A stretch of DNA of 37,322 nucleotides, taken from contig JAHDXW010000038.1 of the NCBI GenBank assembly GCA_023383015.1, positions 1 to 37,322 of the forward strand, written 5' to 3'. The position numbers were made by a program, and so were the translations under genes. Below the pieces are notes generated by a model. It did not search any database and was not told where the DNA came from. It saw only the letters and a program-made list of their open reading frames with translations. Below, piece after piece: positions 25,680 to 33,907 of this stretch (its first letter is position 1; every line of letters starts with the position of its first letter). Origin of the DNA: Paracoccaceae bacterium (lineage in GTDB: Bacteria; Pseudomonadota; Alphaproteobacteria; Rhodobacterales; Rhodobacteraceae).

Positions 25680-26681
25680 TCAGCCCCGCCGCCGCCGCCG
25701 CTCGCGCCCGCCGCCGGCGCCCTCGCCGTCGGAGGAGGAGAAGGCGCCGAGCGCGGCTGCCACGGCCTCGAGCGTCGGCCGCGGGCCGGGCGGGCGCGTC
25801 TCGAGCGCCGCGCGCATCGCCCGCAGGTGCTCGGGTCCCGTGCCGCAGCAGCCGCCGATCAGGCGGGCGCCGGAATCGCGCACGAGCACGGCGTATTCGG
25901 CCATCAGCTCGGGCGTGCCGTCGTAGTGGATGTGGCCGTGGACGTATTTCGGGATGCCGGCATTGCCCTTGGCGATCAGGGGCCGTTCGGGCCCCTGGGC
26001 GGCCATCCCGATCACGGTGCGCACGAGGTCGGAGGCGCCGACCCCGCAGTTGGCGCCGAAGGCGAGCGGCGGGTGGGCGAGGCGGTCGACGAGGTCGACC
26101 AGCCCGGCCGGCGCGAGCCCCATCATCGTCCGCCCGGCGGTGTCGAAGCTCATGGTGCCGCACCACGGCATGCCGGCGCGGGCCGCGGCCTCGCCGGCGG
26201 CGCGGAACTCGGCGGGGTCGGACATGGTCTCGACCCACAGGACGTCGGCCCCTCCCTCCTTCAGCCCCTCGGCCTGTTCGTGGAAGATCTCGACGGCGGT
26301 GGCATAGGGCAAGGTGCCCACCGGGGCGAGGATCTCGCCGGTCGGGCCCACCGAGCCGGCCACCACGACAGCCCGTCCGGCGGCGTCGGCGACCTCGCGG
26401 CCGATGGCGGCGGCGGCGCGGTTGACGGCCCGCACCCGGCGCTCGGCCCCGTGCAGCTTTAGCCGCGCGGCATTCGCCCCGAAGCTGTTGGTCAGGAACA
26501 GGTCCGACCCGGCCTCGACGGCGCCGCGGTAGAGCGCCGCGATCCTGCCGGGCTCGGCCTCGTTCCACAGCTCGGGCGCCTCGCCGGCGGGCAGGCCCAT
26601 GTTGAACAGCGTCGTGCCGGTCGCCCCGTCGGTCATGATCCATGGGCGGCTGGCCAGGAGGCGGCTGAGTGGGTCGTCCAT
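25680..26681 (-). CDS. homocysteine S-methyltransferase, probable split-MetH catalytic subunit
   Basis: The 333-residue protein is one homocysteine methyltransferase domain (PF02574), usually annotated betaine-homocysteine methyltransferase. WIMTDGATGTTLFNMGLPAG opens the barrel, then SVGPTGEILAPVGTLPY. The zinc-thiolate ligands are C212 (AFGANCGVGASD) and C278/C279 (GGCCGTGPEH). It lacks folate, B12 and reactivation domains, so it would need a separate methyl carrier; the corrinoid protein on the same strand is an obvious one. Betaine as direct donor cannot be excluded. The C terminus ends in a Gly/Arg-rich tail. ATG 26681 is chosen; upstream frame is low-complexity and only GGGGGAG/GCGAGG lie before it. 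Confidence 0.92.
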   Translation of the reverse strand: MDDPLSRLLASRPWIMTDGATGTTLFNMGLPAGEAPELWNEAEPGRIAALYRGAVEAGSDLFLTNSFGANAARLKLHGAERRVRAVNRAAAAIGREVADAAGRAVVVAGSVGPTGEILAPVGTLPYATAVEIFHEQAEGLKEGGADVLWVETMSDPAEFRAAGEAAARAGMPWCGTMSFDTAGRTMMGLAPAGLVDLVDRLAHPPLAFGANCGVGASDLVRTVIGMAAQGPERPLIAKGNAGIPKYVHGHIHYDGTPELMAEYAVLVRDSGARLIGGCCGTGPEHLRAMRAALETRPPGPRPTLEAVAAALGAFSSSDGEGAGGGRERRRRRG

Positions 26682-26821
26682 GGCCTCGCGAAGCTCCCCC
26701 CGATGGCGCCGCGGTCCGAATCGGCGAGCGGCCGCGCTTCCTCTGCCATGACGCCGGGCAGCTGGCAAACCTGACCCGTGCGGAAGGATGATGCCCCGTC
26801 CGCGGGCCGGGCCGGGCGCCG

Positions 26822-27139
26822 TCAGCCTTCGGACAGCAGCTGCCCCTTGGCCACCACCTGAAGCTCGGCAAGCTTGCGGCGGACGGTGTCGGCATCGGCC
26901 TTCGGGCCGAGGTCGGCCGCGACCTTGCGCACCACGTCCTCGTGTCCCGGCTCCTCGAAATCGGCCTTGACCACGCTCAGCGCGTAGTCCTCGGCGGCCT
27001 TTCCCGCGAGCCCCATCAGTTCGGCCGCCCAGAACCCCAGGAGCCTGTTGGCGCGCGCCTCCGCCCGCCACCTCATCTCGGAATCATGGGCGAATTTCGC
27101 CTCGAAGGCGCGTTCGCGATCGTCGAAGGTCGTGCTCAC
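26822..27139 (-). CDS. DUF1476 protein, F1-ATPase inhibitor zeta-subunit family
   Basis: The 105-residue helical protein (STTFDDRERAFEAKFAHD, RANRLLGFWAAELMG, YALSVVKADFEEPGHEDV, DTVRRKLAELQVVAKGQL) belongs to DUF1476, whose Paracoccus denitrificans member is the zeta inhibitor that blocks F1F0-ATP synthase hydrolysis through its N-terminal region. I choose the GTG at 27139 because GGAGG sits 7 bases upstream and relatives start at TTFDDRE; an ATG at 27175 would add 12 residues. It is divergent from purC, the usual Rhodobacterales neighbourhood. Confidence 0.9.
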   Translation of the reverse strand: MSTTFDDRERAFEAKFAHDSEMRWRAEARANRLLGFWAAELMGLAGKAAEDYALSVVKADFEEPGHEDVVRKVAADLGPKADADTVRRKLAELQVVAKGQLLSEG

Positions 27140-27615
27140 CGTCAGGCCTCCGGTCTCATCGTTGCCGATGCCCATATGCCCACCGGCACGGCCCGCCGCA
27201 AGGGCCGGCGTGACGCGGGCGCGCTGCCGGGAAGGCCCGGGCCGGCGCCGCGTCGCCGCCGGTCCGGACCGTTCGGCCGGTGCGGATGCCGCGGCGCGGC
27301 AACGGCGCGGGGCCGGGCGCCCCCCGCGCCGGGGAGCGTCCGCCGCCGGCCCTGCGGCGGGCCCGGCGCCTGCCCGTCCGGCGGGACGCGGCGACGGGCG
27401 GCGGGCGGACCGGAGGGCCGGGACGGGGACGCTGCCGCCGCAGGCCGGGGCCGCCTCCGCCGTCGCCGCCAGCGCCGGAGGTGATGTGCCCCCGCGCGCG
27501 CCCCCCCTCGGCTCCACCCGGGGGGCGGTCGTCCTTGCGGCTGCAGGACCCTTGGCCTATATCCCGCGCCTGAGAGGCCGGCCCCATCGCCGGCCCTGCG
27601 CGCATTGGAGCGGCC
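27140..27615. other. GC-rich gap between DUF1476 gene and purC
   Basis: The 476 bases contain no gene I can support; open frames translate to Arg/Pro/Ala-rich low-complexity sequence on both strands. Only the purC promoter (27535-27563) and its leader stand out. I looked for a purine riboswitch or other conserved leader and recognised none. Confidence 0.55.
27535..27563 (+). promoter_or_regulatory. candidate promoter of the purC operon
   Basis: TTGCGG (27535-27540), a 17-base spacer and TATATC (27558-27563), the best -10 match in the window. The leader to ATG 27616 would be about 46 bases. Confidence 0.6.
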
Positions 27616-28380
27616 ATGGCACGGCGGAAGAAGGTATACGAGGGCAAGGCGAAGATCCTCTACGAAGGCCCCGAGCCCGGCACGCTGATCCAGTACTTCA
27701 AGGACGACGCCACCGCCTTCAACGCCCAGAAGGTCGAGGTCATCGAGGGCAAGGGCGTGCTGAACAACCGGCTGTCCGAGTTCTTCATGCAGGGGCTGAA
27801 CGACATCGGCGTGCCGACCCATTTCATCCGCCGCATCAACATGCGCGAGCAGCTGATCCGGCAAGTCGAGATGATCCCGCTCGAGGTCGTGGTGCGCAAC
27901 TTCGCCGCCGGCTCGCTGTCCAAGCGGCTGGGGCTCGAGGAGGGCACGCCGCTGCCCCGCCCGATCGTGGAATTCTACTACAAGGACGACAAGCTCGGCG
28001 ACCCGATGGTATCCGAGGAGCACATCATCGCCTTCGGCTGGGCCACCCAGCAGGACCTCGACGACGTCGTGGCGCTGGCGCTGCGCGTCAACGACTTCCT
28101 GTCGGGGGTGATGATGGGCGTCGGCATCCGGCTGGTGGACTTCAAGATCGAGGTCGGCCGCATCTGGGACCAGAACGATTTCCAGCGGATCGTCGTGGCC
28201 GACGAGATCAGCCCCGATTCCTGCCGGCTGTGGGACGTCAAGACCGGCCAGAAGCTGGACAAGGACGTCTTCCGCCACGACCTCGGCTCGTTGTCGGATG
28301 CCTATTCGGAGGTTGCGCGCCGGCTGGGTGTGCTGCCCGCGGCGACGCCGGTGGCGGCCAAGCCGTCGCTGATCAACTGA
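27616..28380 (+). CDS. purC: phosphoribosylaminoimidazole-succinocarboxamide synthase
   Basis: The 254-residue SAICAR synthetase joins aspartate to CAIR in de novo purine synthesis. [66 protein letters not shown] and [19 protein letters not shown] are classic family segments, and the length is normal. GGAG lies before the ATG. It leads the pur genes purC, purS and purQ; the purS start follows 10 bases after the stop. Confidence 0.97.
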   Translation: MARRKKVYEGKAKILYEGPEPGTLIQYFKDDATAFNAQKVEVIEGKGVLNNRLSEFFMQGLNDIGVPTHFIRRINMREQLIRQVEMIPLEVVVRNFAAGSLSKRLGLEEGTPLPRPIVEFYYKDDKLGDPMVSEEHIIAFGWATQQDLDDVVALALRVNDFLSGVMMGVGIRLVDFKIEVGRIWDQNDFQRIVVADEISPDSCRLWDVKTGQKLDKDVFRHDLGSLSDAYSEVARRLGVLPAATPVAAKPSLIN

Positions 28381-28390
28381 GGGGCGGGCG

Positions 28391-28630
28391 GTGAGGGCGC
28401 GGGTCATGGTGACGCTGAAGCCCGGGGTGCTCGACCCCCAGGGCGAGGCGGTCCGCCATGCGCTGGGGGCGCTCGGCTTCACCGGGGTCGATGGGGTGCG
28501 CCAGGGCAAGCTGATCGAGCTCGACCTCGCGCATGCCGACCGCGCGGCGGCCGAGGCCGCGGTGCGGGCGATGTGCGAGAAGCTGCTCGCCAACACGGTG
28601 ATCGAGACCTACACGGTCGAGATCGGCTGA
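28391..28630 (+). CDS. purS: phosphoribosylformylglycinamidine synthase subunit PurS
   Basis: The 79-residue protein (RARVMVTLKPGVLDPQGEAV, RHALGALGFTGVDGVRQGK, EKLLANTVIETYTVEIG) is the small structural subunit that holds PurQ and PurL together in the FGAM synthase complex. The GTG at 28391 gives the normal family start; the ATG five codons further in would cut the first beta-strand. In most genomes purQ follows directly; here an alcohol dehydrogenase gene lies between. Confidence 0.95.
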   Translation: MRARVMVTLKPGVLDPQGEAVRHALGALGFTGVDGVRQGKLIELDLAHADRAAAEAAVRAMCEKLLANTVIETYTVEIG

Positions 28631-28665
28631 GCGGGGCGGCCCCGCCGCCCGCGGGGAGGGGACGG

Positions 28666-29703
28666 ATGCGTGCTGCGGTGCTTCGCCGTTATCGGCAGGA
28701 TCTCTCGCTCGAGGACGTGCCCGACCCGGCTTGCCCGCCCGACGGGGTGGTGCTGAAGGTTCTGGCCTGCGGCGTCTGCCGGTCGGACTGGCACGGCTGG
28801 TCGGGGGAACATCCGCGCGTCCGGCCAGGCCAGATTCCCGGGCACGAATATTGCGGCGAGGTGGTCGCTGCCGGCCCGGACTCCGGTTGGCGCGCGGGCG
28901 AGCGGCTGGTGGCGCCCTTCATCCTCGCCTGCGGCACCTGCCCGGCCTGCCGGGCCGGGGCGTCCAACACCTGCGCCGACCAGCGCCTGCCGGGCTTCAC
29001 CGAACCCGGCGCCTTCGCCCAGTACGTCGCCGTTCCACGGGCCTGGAACCTCGCGCGCCTGCCCGCCGGCCTGACACCGACGCTGGCGGCCGGGCTCGGC
29101 TGCCGGGTAACGACCGCCTGGCATGCGCTGACCGACCGCGCCGCGCTCGCCCCCGGCGAGTGGCTGGCGGTTCACGGCACCGGCGGCATCGGCCTGGCCT
29201 GCCTGATCCTCGGCCGGGCGATCGGCGCGCGGGTGGTGGTGACCGACATCGTCCCGTCGCGGCTGGAGCATGCACTGCGGCTGGGGGCCGAGGCGGCGGT
29301 CGACGCGCGCACCGGCGACGCCGCCGCGGCGATTCGCGACGCCACCGGCGGCGGCGCCCATGTCTCGGTCGACGCGATGGGCATTGCCGCCACCGTCGGC
29401 CCCTCGATCGCCTGCCTGCGCCCGCTCGGCCGGCACCTGCAGGTCGGCATGCCGGTCGGCCACACGGCGCGGATGGAGATCGACATGAATGCGGTCTACA
29501 TGAAGAACCTTGCGCTCTACGGCACCCGCGGCATGCCGGCCTGGCGCTTTCCCTCGCTGCTCGGCCTGATCGAGAGCGGGCGGGTCGATGTCACCCCGAT
29601 CGTCGCGCGCGAGGTGGCGCTGTCGGCCGCCGGCGCCGAGCTTGCCGCCTTCGACCGCCCGATGCCGCCCGGGGTGGCGGTGATCAGCGATTTCGACCGC
29701 TGA
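28666..29703 (+). CDS. zinc-dependent alcohol dehydrogenase family protein, inserted in the pur operon
   Basis: The 345-residue medium-chain zinc dehydrogenase has catalytic-zinc motifs CGVCRSDWHGW (C38) and PGHEYCGEVV. The structural-zinc cluster is in CGTCPACRAGASNTC, and the Rossmann nucleotide loop is VHGTGGIGLACLILG; VVVTDIVPSRL carries the Asp after the second strand that favours NAD+. Substrate is unknown. ATG 28666 has GGGGAGGGG upstream, 35 bases after purS, and the stop is only 8 bases before purQ. It is therefore well embedded in the transcript, with its own strong ribosome-binding site. Its composition does not differ visibly from its neighbours. Confidence 0.92.
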   Translation: MRAAVLRRYRQDLSLEDVPDPACPPDGVVLKVLACGVCRSDWHGWSGEHPRVRPGQIPGHEYCGEVVAAGPDSGWRAGERLVAPFILACGTCPACRAGASNTCADQRLPGFTEPGAFAQYVAVPRAWNLARLPAGLTPTLAAGLGCRVTTAWHALTDRAALAPGEWLAVHGTGGIGLACLILGRAIGARVVVTDIVPSRLEHALRLGAEAAVDARTGDAAAAIRDATGGGAHVSVDAMGIAATVGPSIACLRPLGRHLQVGMPVGHTARMEIDMNAVYMKNLALYGTRGMPAWRFPSLLGLIESGRVDVTPIVAREVALSAAGAELAAFDRPMPPGVAVISDFDR

Positions 29704-29711
29704 GGTAGCCG

Positions 29712-30380
29712 ATGCGCGCCGCCGTCCTGACCTTCCCCGGATCGAACTGCGACCGCGACCTTGCCGTCGCCTTCGCCGCGCACGGCTTTGCGGTCTCCCG
29801 CGCCTGGCACAAGGACACCGCGCTGCCGGAGGGGGTGGATGTCGTCGGCATTCCGGGCGGCTATTCCTTCGGCGACTACCTGCGCTGCGGGGCGATCGCG
29901 GCCCGGGCGCCGGTGATGGCGGCGGTGGCCGCCCACGCCGCCCGCGGCGGCCATGTCATCGGCATCTGCAACGGCTTCCAGGTGCTGACCGAGGCCGGGC
30001 TGCTGCCGGGCGTGCTGATGCGCAACGCCGGGCTGCGCTTCGTCTGCCGGCGGGTGGCGCTGGAGGTGGCGACAGCCGGCAGCCCCTTCACCGCGCTCTG
30101 GCAGGCCGGGGACGCGATCGTCCTGCCGGTGGCCCATCACGACGGCAACTATGCTGCGGACGCCGCGACGCTCGAGCGGCTGGAGGGCGAGGACCGGATC
30201 GCCTTCCGCTACCGCGACAACCCCAACGGCGCGGCCCGCGACATCGCCGGCATCCTGTCGGCCAACCGCCGCGTGCTGGGGATGATGCCCCATCCCGAGC
30301 GCGCCATCGAGGCCGCGCAGGGCGGCACCGACGGCTCGGCGCTGTTCCGGGCGCTGGCCGGTGCCTTCGCCGTCGCCTGA
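29712..30380 (+). CDS. purQ: phosphoribosylformylglycinamidine synthase subunit PurQ
   Basis: The 222-residue class I glutamine amidotransferase supplies ammonia to PurL. The nucleophile is Cys86 in [17 protein letters not shown], and the His/Glu pair is H194 and E196 in [22 protein letters not shown] and [18 protein letters not shown] are also diagnostic. It follows the alcohol dehydrogenase gene by 8 bases. purL is not seen in the window. Confidence 0.97.
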   Translation: MRAAVLTFPGSNCDRDLAVAFAAHGFAVSRAWHKDTALPEGVDVVGIPGGYSFGDYLRCGAIAARAPVMAAVAAHAARGGHVIGICNGFQVLTEAGLLPGVLMRNAGLRFVCRRVALEVATAGSPFTALWQAGDAIVLPVAHHDGNYAADAATLERLEGEDRIAFRYRDNPNGAARDIAGILSANRRVLGMMPHPERAIEAAQGGTDGSALFRALAGAFAVA

Positions 30381-30390
30381 CCATCGCCGC

Positions 30391-30419
30391 TTGAGCGGCG
30401 GGGGCGCCCGGCCTAACCT
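30391..30419 (+). promoter_or_regulatory. candidate promoter of the DctB-like kinase gene
   Basis: TTGAGC (30391-30396), a 17-base spacer and TAACCT (30414-30419). The expected start site falls on or next to the A of ATG 30426 and no Shine-Dalgarno is present, so a leaderless mRNA is likely. Confidence 0.55.
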
Positions 30420-30425
30420 GCTGCC

Positions 30426-32195
30426 ATGACCGCGCCCGACACCGCCCCGGAGGCCGCCCCTGCCCTGCCGCGGGGCTCGCCCTGGCCCGCCCGGATCACG
30501 GTGGCGGTGCTGCTGGCGCTGGTGGTGGGCGTGGTCTGGGCCTCCAACCTGCTGCTGACCGAGCGGTTCTCGGAAGGCGTGCGCAGCCGGGCCGACCTGC
30601 GGCTTGCGCTCTACTCGGGCAACATCCAGTCCGAGCTGCAGCGCAGCTCGGTGGTGCCCCTTCTGCTGGCCCGCGACCCCGAGCTGATCGGTGCGCTGAA
30701 GGCCGGCGATTTCTCCACCACCTCGCAGCGGCTGATCTCGTTCCAGGCCGAGATCGCGGCCGCGGGCCTGTTCCTGATGGACGCCACCGGCCGCATCGTC
30801 GCCGCCACCGACCGCAACCAGCTTGGCGTAAGCCACCGCCAGGACGTCTACTTCGTCGAGGCCCTGCGCTCGCGCGAGACCGTCTTCACCGCCGCCCGGC
30901 GCGACAGCGGCGGCTTCGAGTTCACCTTCGCCCGGGCGGTGACCTCGGAGGGCCGGGTGATCGGGGTCGTCGCCGTAGAGGCCGACCTGATGAAGTTCGA
31001 GCGCTCCTGGGCGGCGCTGTCGGATGCCGTGGTGGTGACCGACAGCGCCGGGGCGATCATCCTGTCGACCGAGCCGCGCTGGCGGGGCCAGACGCTGGAG
31101 GAGGTGCTGGCCGGCCAGCCGGGCCCGGCCACGCCCGGGCAGCGGCTGTCGGCAGCACTGGCGCGGATCGCCGGGATGCCGCCCGACGCCTTCCTGCGCG
31201 GCCAGCCGGTGATGCGCAGCGAGGCGCGCATTCCCTTCCGCGGCTGGCGGCTTCTGGGCTTCACCGGCTACGACACGGTGCGCGAGCGGGTGAATGCCGT
31301 GCTCGCGCTCGAGATCATGGGCTTCGCGATCCTGCTCGCCGGGGTCTTCTACATGATGCAGCGCCGCGCGTCGCTGCAGTCGGCCTTCTTCCGGCGCGAA
31401 TCCGACGAGCTGCGGGCCCTGAACGCACGCCTCCAGCGCGAGATCGCCGAGCGCGAGAAGGCCGAGCAGGAGTTGATGGTGGCCGAACAGACGCTGGCGC
31501 AGTCATCCAAGCTTGCCATCCTCGGCGAGATGTCGGCTGCCGTCAGCCATGAGCTGAACCAGCCGCTGGCGGCGATGAAGACCTATCTTGCCGGGGCGCG
31601 GCTGCTGCTGCAGCGGCGGCGGCTGGAGGAGGCACTGGCCTCCTTCCAGCGCATCGACGACCTGATCGAGCGGATGGGCGCGATCACCCGCCAGCTCAAG
31701 AGCTATGCCCGAAAGGGCGGCGAGGCGCTCGAGCCCGTGGACCTGCGGGCCTGCCTGTCCACCGCACTGTCGATGATGGAGCCCCAGCAGAAGGCCCGGG
31801 CGATCAAGATCACCCGCGTCGTCCCGCGTACCCCTGTGATGGTCCTGGCCGACCGAATCCGCATCGAGCAGGTGATCGTCAACCTGCTGCGCAACGCCAT
31901 CGACGCGACCCGCGACCGCCCCGATCCGCGCATCGAGCTGATCCTCGGCATCGGCGCGACGGCGACACTGACGGTGCGCGACAACGGCCACGGGATCGTC
32001 GATCTCGACAAGTTGTTCGAGCCCTTCTGGACGACGAAGAAGCCCGGTGACGGAGTGGGGCTTGGGCTTGCGATCTCCTCGGGGATCGTGAAGGACCACG
32101 GCGGGCGCCTGACCGCGCACAATTCCGAGGATGGCGGTGCCGTGTTCGAGATGCAGCTGCCGCTGCTGACCGAGGGCGCCGAGGCGGCGGAGTAG
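30426..32195 (+). CDS. DctB-like C4-dicarboxylate sensor kinase
   Basis: The 589-residue kinase has membrane helices near residues 24-44 and 291-312 enclosing a ~245-residue periplasmic Cache/PAS-type sensor (SSVVPLLLARDPELIGALK, GRIVAATDRNQLGVSHRQDVYF), as in DctB. A coiled-coil (about 320-358) leads to the H box MSAAVSHELNQPLAAM with His375. The C-terminal ATPase domain has NLLRNAIDAT, DNGHGI, FEPFWTTKKPGDGVGLGL. It probably senses a dicarboxylate or related acid and phosphorylates the regulator encoded 4 bases downstream. No dicarboxylate transporter is adjacent; the only TRAP system in the window is 20 kb away. Confidence 0.9.
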   Translation: MTAPDTAPEAAPALPRGSPWPARITVAVLLALVVGVVWASNLLLTERFSEGVRSRADLRLALYSGNIQSELQRSSVVPLLLARDPELIGALKAGDFSTTSQRLISFQAEIAAAGLFLMDATGRIVAATDRNQLGVSHRQDVYFVEALRSRETVFTAARRDSGGFEFTFARAVTSEGRVIGVVAVEADLMKFERSWAALSDAVVVTDSAGAIILSTEPRWRGQTLEEVLAGQPGPATPGQRLSAALARIAGMPPDAFLRGQPVMRSEARIPFRGWRLLGFTGYDTVRERVNAVLALEIMGFAILLAGVFYMMQRRASLQSAFFRRESDELRALNARLQREIAEREKAEQELMVAEQTLAQSSKLAILGEMSAAVSHELNQPLAAMKTYLAGARLLLQRRRLEEALASFQRIDDLIERMGAITRQLKSYARKGGEALEPVDLRACLSTALSMMEPQQKARAIKITRVVPRTPVMVLADRIRIEQVIVNLLRNAIDATRDRPDPRIELILGIGATATLTVRDNGHGIVDLDKLFEPFWTTKKPGDGVGLGLAISSGIVKDHGGRLTAHNSEDGGAVFEMQLPLLTEGAEAAE

Positions 32196-32199
32196 GGGC

Positions 32200-33531
32200 A
32201 TGACACGGGTGATGAAGGTCGCGATCATCGACGACGAGCAGGACATGCGGGCCTCGATCAGCCAGTGGCTGGCGCTGTCGGGGTTCGACACCGAGACCTT
32301 CGGCTCCGCCGAGGAGGCGCTGAAGGGGATCGGCGCGGACTATCCGGGTGTTGTGGTCAGCGACATCAGGATGCCGGGCATGGACGGGATGGCGCTGCTC
32401 AAGCGGCTGATGAGCCTCGATTCGGGTCTGCCGGTAATCATGATCACCGGCCATGGCGACGTGCCGATGGCGGTCGAGGCGATGCGCATCGGCGCCTTTG
32501 ACTTCCTCGAGAAGCCCTTCAACCCCGACCGCATGACCGAGCTTGCCAAGCGCGCCACCCAGCAGCGGCGGCTGACCCTCGACAACCGGGCGCTCCGGCG
32601 CGAGCTGTCGGACGCCGGCACGCTGATGCAGCGGCTGGTCGGCTCCTCGCCGGCGATGGAACGGCTGCGCGAGGACATCCTCGATCTCGGCCAGGCCGAC
32701 GGCCATGTGCTGATCGACGGCGAGACCGGCACCGGCAAGACGATGGTGGCCCATGCGCTGCATGCGGTGGGGCCGCGCGCCGGGCGGCGGTTCGTGTCGA
32801 TCTCGTGCGCGGCCTATTCCGAGGACGTGCTCGGCCGACGGCTGTTCGGTCCCGACGGCGAGACCGGTCAGCAGCCGCTCGTGGGCGAGGCGCGCGGCGG
32901 TACGCTGTGCCTGGAGGACATCGAGGCGCTGACCCCGGCGCTGCAGGCGCGACTGCTGACCTTCATCAACGACCAGGGCAGCCCGCCCGAGACGCGGGTG
33001 GTGGCGATCTGCAACGACCACGCCCCCGACCGCACGGTGGAGGACGCGCTGCGGCCCGACCTCTTCTACCGACTCGGCGCGCACAAGATCCTGCTGCCGC
33101 CGCTGCGCGCCCGCGGCGAGGACATCCTGACCCTGTTCAACCGCTACGCCGGCCAGTTCGCCGAGGAATACGGCTGCGATGCGCCCGAGATCGGGGCCAT
33201 GGAGGCGGCCCAGCTGCTGCAGGCGCCGTGGCCCGGCAACGTCCGCCAGCTGATCAACATCGCCGAGCGCGCGGTCCTGCAGGCGCGCCGGGGCGCAGGT
33301 TCGATCACCTCGCTGGTGATGGCCGACAACGAGGCCGCCGGCCCGGCCCTGACCACCGAGGGCAAGCCGCTGAAGGAGTATGTCGAGGCCTTCGAGCGGA
33401 TGCTGATCGACAACTGCATGCGCCGGCACAAGGGCTCGATCGTGGCGGTGATGGAGGAACTCTGCCTGCCGCGTCGGACGCTGAACGAGAAGATGGCGAA
33501 ATACGCGATGCAGCGGGCCGACTACCTATGA
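32200..33531 (+). CDS. DctD-like NtrC-family response regulator lacking the GAFTGA loop
   Basis: The 443-residue regulator has a receiver domain (acidic pocket D11/D12, phospho-acceptor D55 in VVSDIRMPGMDG, T83, K105), an AAA+ domain and a C-terminal Fis-type helix-turn-helix (about residues 395-440, KGSIVAVMEELCLPRRTLNE). Walker A is GETGTGKT (174-181). Where sigma-54 activators have GAFTGA, this protein reads LFGPDGETGQQPLVGEA (215-231), shorter and unlike it; Walker B is GGTLCLEDI with Glu-Asp order instead of Asp-Glu. It probably does not remodel sigma-54 holoenzyme. It is the partner of the upstream kinase. Confidence 0.9.
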   Translation: MTRVMKVAIIDDEQDMRASISQWLALSGFDTETFGSAEEALKGIGADYPGVVVSDIRMPGMDGMALLKRLMSLDSGLPVIMITGHGDVPMAVEAMRIGAFDFLEKPFNPDRMTELAKRATQQRRLTLDNRALRRELSDAGTLMQRLVGSSPAMERLREDILDLGQADGHVLIDGETGTGKTMVAHALHAVGPRAGRRFVSISCAAYSEDVLGRRLFGPDGETGQQPLVGEARGGTLCLEDIEALTPALQARLLTFINDQGSPPETRVVAICNDHAPDRTVEDALRPDLFYRLGAHKILLPPLRARGEDILTLFNRYAGQFAEEYGCDAPEIGAMEAAQLLQAPWPGNVRQLINIAERAVLQARRGAGSITSLVMADNEAAGPALTTEGKPLKEYVEAFERMLIDNCMRRHKGSIVAVMEELCLPRRTLNEKMAKYAMQRADYL

Positions 33532-33546
33532 GCCCGGCGGCGGCGC

Positions 33547-33753
33547 TCAGCCCTTCGCGGCGACGCTGGCAGGATACCCCGCCGCCGCCAGCGCGGCGAC
33601 CAGTGCCGCCGCATCTTCCGCGCCGCTGACGCGCACGCGCCGGGCATCGGTGTCGATCTCGACCCCCGCGCCGGGCTGGCTGGCGCGGATGGCGGCGGTG
33701 ACGGTCGCGCGGCAGTGGCCGCAGGACATGTCTGGAACGGCGAGTTCGATCAT
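33547..33753 (-). CDS. heavy-metal-associated domain protein, CopZ-like copper chaperone
   Basis: The 68-residue protein is a single HMA domain: IELAVPDMSCGHCRATV with metal-binding C11 and C14, and the usual beta-alpha-beta pattern through GVEIDTDARRVRV and LVAALAAAGYPA. It should carry Cu+ in the cytoplasm. ATG 33753 is chosen, with GGAGGGAG upstream. It converges on the DctD-like gene with 15 bases between stops. No copper ATPase gene lies in the window. Confidence 0.9.
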   Translation of the reverse strand: MIELAVPDMSCGHCRATVTAAIRASQPGAGVEIDTDARRVRVSGAEDAAALVAALAAAGYPASVAAKG

Positions 33754-33842
33754 GGCGACTCCCTCCACGGCTGTCGGGACGCCGATGCAACGCCCGACGG
33801 GCCGGCGAAGTCAAGGGCCGGCGGGCGGCCGGCGCGAAAGGC

Positions 33843-33871
33843 TTGACAGGCCCCGGCGCGGAGAGAACGCT
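33843..33871 (+). promoter_or_regulatory. candidate promoter of the CBS-domain gene
   Basis: A consensus TTGACA (33843-33848) with a 17-base spacer to a weak -10, AACGCT (33866-33871). Leader of about 30 bases to ATG 33908. Confidence 0.4.
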
Positions 33872-33907
33872 GCTTGCAGGGGGAGCAGAGCGCGGGAGGA
33901 CACGACA

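Noticed and set aside
26682-26821. Possible SAM, SAH or cobalamin riboswitch upstream of the homocysteine methyltransferase gene
   Set aside because: Read in the gene's direction, I could not find the B12-box core or the conserved SAH/SAM-II motifs. A covariance-model search would settle it.
30391-33531. DctBD as the direct regulator of the TRAP transporter at 6651-9841
   Set aside because: The two lie over 20 kb apart with unrelated genes between, the transporter belongs to the TakP-like branch, and I see no shared operator. It remains possible but unsupported.
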